A program made the translations under genes and the position numbers. Below the pieces are notes generated by a model. The model did not search any database, was not told the DNA's origin, and saw nothing but the letters and a program-made list of their open reading frames with translations. A DNA stretch of 8,050 bases from Chloroflexota bacterium (GTDB lineage Bacteria > Chloroflexota > UBA6077 > CF-72). This document shows, piece by piece, positions 1 through 8,050 of the stretch (position 1 is the stretch's first letter; every line of letters starts with the position of its first letter). Location of the stretch: positions 1-8,050 of the forward strand of contig JAFAWJ010000834.1 of the NCBI GenBank assembly GCA_019242065.1, read 5' to 3'.

Positions 1-464
1 ATGGGCGGCCCCAGCGCGTCGGCGCGTCGGCTGAGCTCTTGCGGGTCGAGCGCGGATTTCAGGTCGACCAGGACCGGACTGCCGTGGCTGGTCAGAAACT
101 CGTTGGCGTTGGTCTGGATCCCGTTCAGCAGCCCGGTGGACTGGTCAACGTAATTCGGCAGGTTCTGGGCAATGTCGACGACCTGCAGCGACAGGGCGGG
201 CACGAGCAGGATGACGCCCAGCGACAACAGCACCAGCAAAGTGAGGTACGTGAGCCCGATAGCCGCCACGCGCGGCAAGCGCCCCTCCACCAGCGTGCTG
301 ACCACGGGTTCGAGGACGAACGCCACCAGCCATGCCAGAAAGAAGAGCAGGATGATGTCGGCGAATTGCTCGACAAGCTGCCACAGCAAACTGGCCAGGT
401 AAAAGCCCGCGATCGCACACCCAAGAATCGACAGTGCGCGCAGCCACGGATCCCTGATCAACAC
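1..464 (-). CDS. AI-2E family transporter (PerM/UPF0118 type), N-terminal part, truncated by window edge
   Basis: This is the first 154 codons of an integral membrane protein of the AI-2E transporter (PerM-like) family. Members of that family are permeases; some export autoinducer-2 and others act as ion/H+ antiporters, so the substrate here cannot be named. Reading the minus strand shows hydrophobic segments at about residues 8-27, 35-52 and 66-90. The second contains FVLEPVV, matching the family's usual short turn after TM2. The stretch after TM3 (LVPALSLQVVDIAQNLPNYV) is the typical start of the large extra-membrane helical domain. Full family members have about 340-400 residues, so over half lies outside the window. 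An in-frame TGA at 471-473 limits the start to GTG at 464 or TTG at 461; GTG is chosen. No clear Shine-Dalgarno precedes it. It begins 19 bp after the tricorn stop, so it is probably co-transcribed and perhaps translationally coupled. Confidence 0.85.
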   Translation of the reverse strand, partial: MLIRDPWLRALSILGCAIAGFYLASLLWQLVEQFADIILLFFLAWLVAFVLEPVVSTLVEGRLPRVAAIGLTYLTLLVLLSLGVILLVPALSLQVVDIAQNLPNYVDQSTGLLNGIQTNANEFLTSHGSPVLVDLKSALDPQELSRRADALGPP

Positions 465-483
465 CGGCGATCACACCGTCACG

Positions 484-3400
484 TCACTCGGACGCCTCAC
501 GAGACGGGCTGCCCGCCGGCTCGCGCAGAGGGGGTTGCGGGGCGCTCGTCACTGGCCGCCCGCTCGGGGCGACTCTGGGCCCCAACCGAGGGGCGACCCG
601 CAACGGCCGGTCGGTCGGCCGCGGACGATGCGGCGGCCGCCTGGCCAGCTCGTCGAGCGCCGCCTGAATCGCGCGCTCGAGCTGTGGGTCCTGGCCGCGA
701 GCGTAGTCCTGCGGCGCATTGTCGACCTCGATGTCCGGGTCGGTGCCGTAGTTCTCGACGCGCCAACCCACGTCGTCGAAGAAGAACGAGAACTCGGGTT
801 GGGTGGTGACGGTGCCATCCACCAGTCGGTGGCGCGGCCAGATACCGATGACGCCGCCCCATGTGCGTTTGCCGACCAGTGGCCCGAGTTTCATCAGCTT
901 GAACGTGTGCGAAAAGATGTCGCCGTCGGAGCCAGCCAGCTCGTTGGTGAGGGCGACCATCGGACCCGTCGGCGACTCGTCCGGGTATGGCTTTGGCGGC
1001 GACCAGCGCGGGAAGTCGTAGCCAACGCGTTTGCGGGCCAGCTTCTCGAGCAGCAGACCCGAGACATGGCCGCCGCCATTGACGCGCACATCCAGGATCA
1101 GCGCGTCACGATCGAACTCGACCAGGAACGCCCTGTGAAATTCGGCGTAGCCGTCTGGCCCCATGTCAGGCACATGGATGTACCCGACGCGTCCGCCGGT
1201 CGCGGCGTGGACCGTGCGTCGGTTGGCGTCCACCCAGTCGCGATAGCGTGCCGGCCGCTCGTCGGACAGGGCCTTGACCGTCACCGTGCGCGGCTCGGCG
1301 TCGCCCGCGTGTCGAACCGTGAGCAGCACCTCGTTGCCCGCCTGATTGACGAGACGCTGCGCCGGTGTGACGTCGCGACCCAGCGGCTGACCGTTGATCG
1401 CCAGCACCAGGTCACCTTCGACGACATTGACCCCGGGTCCGAGTAGCGGCGAGCTACCGTCGGCATCCCAGGTATCGCCGTGCACGATCCGCGTGATCTG
1501 ATACGCATCGGACGCGGAATCGAACGCCCAGTCCACCCCCAGAAACCCCTGCCGGTAATTGGGCCCGCTGCGATACTCGCCGCCCATCTCGTAGGCGTGT
1601 GAGGTCCCCAGCTCTCCCTGGACCTCCCAGAGCAGATCGGAAAACTCCGATCGCGTCGTAATGCGCTCGACCAGTGGCGCGTACAGCCCGTGCACCGCGT
1701 CCCAGTCGATCCCCGACAGATCCTCAGTCCAGAACTGCTCGCGCTGCAGACGCCACGCCTCCTGGAACATCTGCTTCCATTCGGCGGCCGGCTCGATCGA
1801 GACTTTCACGCGCCCGAGATCGATCCAGCCGCTTTCGCGACCTGGCTTGTCGTCTTTGCGGTCGGGCGCCTTTTCACCGGCCTTGAGCACACGCAGCCGG
1901 TCACCCGAGCGGTACATGAGCGTCTTGCCATCTTGTCCGATCGCGAAGTCCGCGACTCCGTCCGCGATCCGCTCTTGTTTCTGGGTCTCGAGCTCGTACG
2001 ACTCCAGGGTGCCGCGCGGCGGGCGCTCGTCGTCGTCACGCCGCCGCGACCGCGAGCCCTCGATCGGGTAGCTGGAGAACAGGACTTTGCCCTTGATGCC
2101 CTCGACGCGTCCGTAGCGTGCTTCCCGAACGGGGAACACGACGGCGCGATCGACAATGCCGTCCAGGTCGATCTCGATGCGCGGCGGTGCGGCCGGTCCT
2201 TCTTCGGACTCCGCCTTCTTCAGCGCCGCGACTTCCTGGCTCTCGGGCGCTTTTGGTCGCGGAATGAACGGGTTCGGCAGGTCCTTGCGCAGCGTGATCG
2301 CAAACGGGCGCGACCCTTTCGGGAAGCCCAGGTCGAAGTGCAGCTCGTCATAGACCGGGTCGTAGTCGCGCTGACCAATGAAATACAGGTACTTGCCTTC
2401 GGGATCGAACGCGGGACTCCGATCGCGCAGCGTCGGCGTGGTGACCTGCGTCGTCTCAGCCGTCTCGAGCTCGGCGAGCTTGATCGCCGTGGTCTGGGGT
2501 GTGACGCAGAAGCCGTACGCCAGCCAGCGGCTGTCGAATGACCACGCCATGCCCTCGACGCGGCCGAACTCGCTGCGGTCCAGCTGTCGCAGGGCGGCCG
2601 CCTCGCCCTCCAGGTTCAGGATCAGCAGCTCATTGCGGTGGTTGGCGAGCGCCACCAGGTCGCCAGTCGGAGCGACTTCGAGGTCCACGACCCGCCCGAC
2701 GTCCAGCGTCTCGAGCGCGCGCGGCGGCGCGGAGCCATCCGCGGTCATGACCGTCAGCACTTCCCGCTCGCTGTCGCCGTTGGAAGCCGCCGCGATGAGG
2801 CGCTTGCGGTCGTTCAACCAGGTCAGCAGGCGGTACCGCACCCCGTCAGGCTCGCCGTGCTGCGAGACGGCGCCTTCCCAGTTGTGCAACGTGAACGCCT
2901 TGCCGCGCGAGGTGACGGCCAGGCCGGTACCGTCGGGACTGAGCGTGGCGCTGTGCAGGAAGCGCGCGGCGGGCACGAAGCGGCGGTTGCGCTGGGTCCG
3001 GGAGCTGCTCAGGTGGATCTCTAGCCGGCTCGAGGCATCGCGCGTCGGGTCGAGGACGAACACGTCGGCACCCGCGTGATAGACCAGGCGCTCGCCATCG
3101 CTGGCCAGGTTGCGCGCGTAGTAGTCCTCGTGGTCGGTATGTCGCCGCAGGTCGTCGCCCGCGGGCGTCGTCGAGTACACGTTGCCGAAGCCTTCGTGGT
3201 CCGACAGAAAGTACACTCGACCGCCAATCCAGCACGGACTCGACAGATTGCCGTCGACCTGGAGCAGCGGGCGGAACGCGCCGTCGCCGGTGGCGTCGAT
3301 CCAGAGCGTGCCCGCCGTGCCGCCCCGGTAGCGTTTCCAGTGGGCGGGATCGCGCACCGCATTGCGGCCAAGGACGACCCCGCCGTCAGGTGCGTAGGCG

Positions 3401-3828
3401 ATGGCGCTGGCCGGGCCCCAGGTGACCTGGCGTGACGGCTGGAGCGGGCCGCTGGCGTCGACCTCGCGCAGCCAGAATTCGCGGGCGAACGGCTGGCCAG
3501 CGGCCGTGGAGTACAGGATTGTTTGGCCGTCTCGGGCCCAGCCGGCGACGACGCAGCCAGGACTGCCGTCGTAGGTCAGGCGGCGTGACGGTCCACCGCC
3601 CGCGGGCATGACGTAGACCTCGCTGGGACCTTCTTCGCGGCCGACGAAGGCGATCTGGGAGCCGTCGGGCGAAAACCGCGGTCGGCTGGCTTCGCCGACA
3701 CCCGCCGTGAGACGGTATGCTAGCCCGCCCCGCGCGCTGACGCGCCACAGGTCATCCTCACATGCGAAGACGAGGTCGTCGCCATGCAGTGACGGAAATC
3801 GGTAGTAGCCGAGGTCCGAGCCAGCCAT
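484..3828 (-). CDS. Tricorn protease homologue (peptidase family S41), complete
   Basis: This 1114-residue protein is a tricorn-type serine protease. In Thermoplasma the family forms large cytosolic assemblies that cut oligopeptides released by the proteasome. No signal peptide is visible, in keeping with a cytosolic enzyme. From the N-terminus there are two beta-propeller regions (about 30-310 and 320-675; for example [10 protein letters not shown] at 52-61), a charged Pro/Lys-rich linker near 528-549, a first core domain, a PDZ domain (about 762-855, beginning GFLGVDW) and the catalytic core. The tetrad is intact: Ser743 and His744 in [10 protein letters not shown], nucleophile Ser967 in AGSDGD, and Glu1025 in RVENYG. 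All lie two residues after Thermoplasma S745/H746 minus four or S965/E1023 plus two, as I recall that numbering. Asp938 may be the P1-specificity Asp936. Residues 1063-1114 form an Arg/Pro-rich tail beyond the usual C-terminus. ATG 3828 is forced by an in-frame TAG at 3838-3840, and there is no Shine-Dalgarno. No F1/F2/F3 partner peptidase is in the window. Confidence 0.95.
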   Translation of the reverse strand: MAGSDLGYYRFPSLHGDDLVFACEDDLWRVSARGGLAYRLTAGVGEASRPRFSPDGSQIAFVGREEGPSEVYVMPAGGGPSRRLTYDGSPGCVVAGWARDGQTILYSTAAGQPFAREFWLREVDASGPLQPSRQVTWGPASAIAYAPDGGVVLGRNAVRDPAHWKRYRGGTAGTLWIDATGDGAFRPLLQVDGNLSSPCWIGGRVYFLSDHEGFGNVYSTTPAGDDLRRHTDHEDYYARNLASDGERLVYHAGADVFVLDPTRDASSRLEIHLSSSRTQRNRRFVPAARFLHSATLSPDGTGLAVTSRGKAFTLHNWEGAVSQHGEPDGVRYRLLTWLNDRKRLIAAASNGDSEREVLTVMTADGSAPPRALETLDVGRVVDLEVAPTGDLVALANHRNELLILNLEGEAAALRQLDRSEFGRVEGMAWSFDSRWLAYGFCVTPQTTAIKLAELETAETTQVTTPTLRDRSPAFDPEGKYLYFIGQRDYDPVYDELHFDLGFPKGSRPFAITLRKDLPNPFIPRPKAPESQEVAALKKAESEEGPAAPPRIEIDLDGIVDRAVVFPVREARYGRVEGIKGKVLFSSYPIEGSRSRRRDDDERPPRGTLESYELETQKQERIADGVADFAIGQDGKTLMYRSGDRLRVLKAGEKAPDRKDDKPGRESGWIDLGRVKVSIEPAAEWKQMFQEAWRLQREQFWTEDLSGIDWDAVHGLYAPLVERITTRSEFSDLLWEVQGELGTSHAYEMGGEYRSGPNYRQGFLGVDWAFDSASDAYQITRIVHGDTWDADGSSPLLGPGVNVVEGDLVLAINGQPLGRDVTPAQRLVNQAGNEVLLTVRHAGDAEPRTVTVKALSDERPARYRDWVDANRRTVHAATGGRVGYIHVPDMGPDGYAEFHRAFLVEFDRDALILDVRVNGGGHVSGLLLEKLARKRVGYDFPRWSPPKPYPDESPTGPMVALTNELAGSDGDIFSHTFKLMKLGPLVGKRTWGGVIGIWPRHRLVDGTVTTQPEFSFFFDDVGWRVENYGTDPDIEVDNAPQDYARGQDPQLERAIQAALDELARRPPHRPRPTDRPLRVAPRLGPRVAPSGRPVTSAPQPPLREPAGSPSREASE

Positions 3829-3834
3829 GTCCGA

Positions 3835-3859
3835 ATACTAACCAACGGGCCGTCACGCG

Positions 3860-3863
<4 letters not shown>
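3835..3863 (-). promoter_or_regulatory. Candidate leaderless promoter of the tricorn gene
   Basis: On the minus strand TAGTAT (3840-3835) fits the TAnnnT form of a -10 box and lies six bases before the ATG at 3828, so transcription would begin at or next to the start codon. A weak -35 match, TTAGCG (3863-3858), lies 17 bp further up and overlaps the acnA stop codon. No Shine-Dalgarno exists in this 31-bp gap. The gap also shows no hairpin followed by a T-run, so read-through from acnA is equally possible. The -35 match is poor and the box could be chance. Confidence 0.3.
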
Positions 3864-6670
<2,807 letters not shown>

Positions 6671-6678
6671 ATCTTCAG

Positions 6679-6684
6679 CCTCCC
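6679..6684 (-). promoter_or_regulatory. Shine-Dalgarno site of acnA
   Basis: GGGAGG on the minus strand, eight bases before the ATG at 6670. This is near-ideal sequence and spacing, and it fixes the acnA start. It contrasts with the two downstream genes, which have no such site. Confidence 0.85.
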
Positions 6685-6699
6685 GCGGGTGGGTTGGTG

Positions 6700-6712
6700 T
6701 GCGAGTCTCGCA
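6700..6712. promoter_or_regulatory. 13-bp palindrome upstream of acnA, candidate operator
   Basis: TGCGAG-T-CTCGCA is a perfect six-base inverted repeat around one central base. The single-base centre cannot form an RNA loop, so a dimeric DNA-binding regulator is the more natural reading. It lies 30 bp before the acnA start. Just beyond it is a weak -10-like TACGAT on the minus strand (6728-6723), which is part of a smaller palindrome, CTAC-ATC-GTAG (6719-6729). No convincing -35 was found for that box. The half-site TGCGAG recurs at 6771-6776. The regulator is unknown and chance is possible in GC-rich DNA. Confidence 0.35.
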
Positions 6713-6762
6713 ATTGGTCTACATCGTAGCGCCACACGCTCTTGCGACCGCGTTTCAGCCAA

Positions 6763-6790
6763 TGGACCCGTGCGAGTGGACCCGCGCGCG
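6763..6790. repeat. Two tandem 14-bp direct repeats in the divergent control region
   Basis: The unit TGGACCCGTGCGAG (6763-6776) is followed directly by TGGACCCGCGCGCG (6777-6790). The two agree at 12 of 14 positions, with the first eight bases identical. They lie immediately upstream of where the -35 region of the candidate hppA promoter would fall. Tandem sites in this position often bind an activator or repressor, but no regulator can be named from the sequence. Confidence 0.45.
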
Positions 6791-6806
6791 TGCGTCGCTG
6801 CCGAGG

Positions 6807-6815
6807 TGATAAGAT
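6807..6815 (+). promoter_or_regulatory. Candidate extended -10 promoter of hppA
   Basis: TG-A-TAAGAT is an extended -10 arrangement: TGn directly before a hexamer matching TATAAT at four positions. No good -35 is seen at 17 bp spacing (about 6787-6792), which an extended -10 or an activator could offset. A start near 6822 would give a leader of about 125 nt before the hppA ATG. This is the best plus-strand candidate I found in the 276-bp divergent region. Confidence 0.35.
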
Positions 6816-6838
6816 CCCCCCGCAGCGTGTGAAGCGTC

Positions 6839-6907
6839 GCCGTGCGTGGTCTTGAATCCAGAGCCTCGCTCCGCACGGTCGGCGGCCATCCCTGACACTT
6901 TGACCGT
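6839..6907 (+). promoter_or_regulatory. Possible alternative hairpins in the hppA leader
   Basis: CCGTGCG (6840-6846) is perfectly complementary to CGCACGG (6872-6878), with a 25-base loop and one further G-U pair outside. The segment ACGGTC (6875-6880) can instead pair with GACCGT (6902-6907), extended by two G-U pairs inward. The two stems share bases 6875-6878, so they exclude one another. I recognise no known riboswitch class and see no U-run after either stem. Short complementary stretches are common in GC-rich sequence, so this is tentative. Confidence 0.2.
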
Positions 6908-6936
6908 CGCCTGTGCGCGGTGGTCGTCGGGAATGT

Positions 6937-6941
6937 AGGAG
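6937..6941 (+). promoter_or_regulatory. Shine-Dalgarno site of hppA
   Basis: AGGAG five bases before the ATG at 6947. It supports this start. The only nearby upstream ATG (6933) is followed at once by TAG. Confidence 0.8.
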
Positions 6942-6946
6942 CCAAA

Positions 6947-8050
6947 ATGGAATTCTGGCCGGTCGTGTTGTTCTCGGGGGTCTTCGCGATCCTGTTTGCC
7001 TTCTGGCTCGCGCGAGACGTGCTCTCGCAGGACAAGGGCACCAAGGCCATGCAGGAAGTGGCTGCTTTGATTTTCGAGGGCGCTATGGCGTTCCTCAATC
7101 GCCAGTACCGCACCATCGCGTTGTTCGCGATCGTGGCGGCCGTCGTCATCGGCGCCCTGATCGGCTTTCTGGCGAACGATCCGAGTCTCGGCATTCACAC
7201 CTCGGTCGCCTTCCTGGTAGGTGCGTTCTGTTCGGGGCTCGCCGGGTTCATCGGTATGTTCATCGCCGTGCAGGCCAACCTGCGCACGGCCGCGGCGGCG
7301 CAGCGCAGTGTGCGCGATGCCATCGTCGTCTCCCTGCGCGGCGGGGCGGTGTCCGGTTTCCTGGTCGTCTCGATGAGCATGCTGGGCGTGCTGCTCATGT
7401 TCTGGCTGTACGGCGGCTTCAACGTCGTGCCTGGCCAGCCAGAGCTGAGCGGTCCAGCGCTCGTCCCGTTCACCATCGTCGGCTTTGGCTTCGGGGCATC
7501 GTTCGTGGCCCTGTTCGCCCAGCTCGGCGGCGGTATCTACACCAAGGCTGCTGACGTCGGCGCCGACCTGGTCGGCAAGGTCGAAGCGGGTATTCCTGAG
7601 GACGACCCGCGCAACGCGGCCGTCATCGCGGACCTGGTGGGTGACAACGTCGGCGACTGCGCCGGTCGTGGCGCGGACCTCTTCGAGTCCACCGCCGCCG
7701 AAAACATCGGCGCCATGATCCTCGGCGTCTCGCTGTACATCGCCACGGGTAACACCGCCTGGGTGTTTTTCCCGCTGGTGGTGCGCTCGATCGGCGTCTT
7801 TGCGTCGATGATCGGCATCCTCGCGGTGAGTATTGGCGACGTCACCGATCCTCAGCGCAAGCTCGACCAGGGCTATTGGGCCATGACGGTCGTGGCGGCG
7901 ATTGGCATCTTCGGCGTCGTGTGGATCATGCTCGACCACAACTACTGGTTCGCGCTCGCCGGCCTGACGGGGCTGCTGACCAGCGTGGCGTTCGTGTACA
8001 TCACCCAGTACTACACGGCTGGTGGCTGGCGGCCTGTCCAGGAGCTGGCG
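6947..8050 (+). CDS. hppA: Membrane-bound ion-pumping pyrophosphatase, N-terminal part, truncated by window edge
   Basis: This is the first 368 residues of a membrane pyrophosphatase, which hydrolyses cytosolic PPi and pumps H+ (or Na+) across the membrane. Families run to about 670-800 residues, so roughly half is present. About nine membrane helices are visible (near 2-22, 50-75, 83-108, 127-152, 165-190, 249-270, 275-300, 313-330 and 338-355). The PPi/Mg2+ site is clear: Lys200, Asp203 and Asp207 in TKAADVGADLVGK, Lys211, EDDPRN (218-223), then Asp229, Asp233 and Asp237 in ADLVGDNVGD. These match Vigna K250, D253, D257, K261, D279, D283 and D287. Unusual relative to the best-studied members are Gln192 where Vigna has Arg242, Leu230 where Asn is usual, and Arg241 where Met is common. 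Glu247 lies where Thermotoga has gate Glu246. The GNTxAA/K motif that separates K+-dependent from K+-independent enzymes lies outside the window, so K+ need and the pumped ion are undetermined. Confidence 0.96.
   Translation, partial: MEFWPVVLFSGVFAILFAFWLARDVLSQDKGTKAMQEVAALIFEGAMAFLNRQYRTIALFAIVAAVVIGALIGFLANDPSLGIHTSVAFLVGAFCSGLAGFIGMFIAVQANLRTAAAAQRSVRDAIVVSLRGGAVSGFLVVSMSMLGVLLMFWLYGGFNVVPGQPELSGPALVPFTIVGFGFGASFVALFAQLGGGIYTKAADVGADLVGKVEAGIPEDDPRNAAVIADLVGDNVGDCAGRGADLFESTAAENIGAMILGVSLYIATGNTAWVFFPLVVRSIGVFASMIGILAVSIGDVTDPQRKLDQGYWAMTVVAAIGIFGVVWIMLDHNYWFALAGLTGLLTSVAFVYITQYYTAGGWRPVQELA

Noticed and set aside
145..474. A 109-codon minus-strand frame overlapping the permease start
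   Set aside because: The overlapping frame beginning at 464 gives clear membrane helices and the AI-2E family pattern. This one has no hydrophobic segments or known motif.
39..809. A 256-codon plus-strand frame across the permease and tricorn ends
   Set aside because: It covers two different real genes on the opposite strand, and its product is low-complexity Arg/Gln/Pro-rich.
3829..3859. Possible terminator between acnA and the tricorn gene
   Set aside because: The 31 bases contain no stem-loop with a T-run on either strand.
6900..6936. TTGACC at 6900-6905 as a -35 box for hppA
   Set aside because: No -10-like hexamer occurs 16-18 bp downstream, and the only AT-richer stretch is at 25 bp, too far and too close to the ribosome-binding site.
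6755..7939. A 394-codon open frame on the minus strand opposite hppA and the intergenic region
   Set aside because: Its product is dominated by Asp, His, Arg and Glu, as expected from reading a membrane-protein gene backwards. hppA on the other strand has clear motifs and a Shine-Dalgarno.

Overview
The window is a GC-rich bacterial chromosome segment (roughly 60-65% GC by eye) with four protein genes, tightly packed. Three are on the minus strand, in the order acnA, a tricorn-type protease and an AI-2E-family membrane protein. The fourth, a membrane pyrophosphatase (hppA), diverges from acnA on the plus strand. High GC, a complete bacterial tricorn homologue and this particular membrane-pyrophosphatase sequence type suggest Chloroflexota or a similar high-GC lineage. 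That assignment is an inference from gene content; there is no rRNA or other marker to settle it.

Layout. Positions 1-464 (minus) hold the N-terminal 154 residues of an AI-2E/PerM-type permease that runs off the left edge. Positions 484-3828 (minus) encode a 1114-residue tricorn protease homologue with its whole catalytic tetrad. Positions 3860-6670 (minus) encode a 936-residue aconitase of the AcnA/IRP1 class with its three cluster cysteines. Gaps in this trio are only 19 and 31 bp, so co-transcription is likely. Positions 6671-6946 are a 276-bp divergent control region. From 6947 to the right edge lie the first 368 residues of a membrane-bound proton- or sodium-pumping pyrophosphatase.

How the parts relate. 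Aconitase is a TCA-cycle enzyme, tricorn is a cytosolic oligopeptide-degrading protease, and the pyrophosphatase saves energy by coupling PPi hydrolysis to ion export. All are core physiology. The shared operon and the divergent arrangement allow coordinated control, but the sequence does not show a joint pathway. acnA and hppA have strong Shine-Dalgarno sequences. The tricorn and permease genes do not, and tricorn has a TAnnnT box six bases before a forced ATG, so it may also be made from a leaderless transcript.

I found no mobile element, CRISPR array, tRNA or rRNA, and no clearly new multi-gene system. The points most worth a second look are the altered gate and motif residues of the pyrophosphatase, the repeats and alternative RNA pairings in the divergent control region, the possible leaderless start of the tricorn gene, and the Arg/Pro-rich tail of the tricorn protein.
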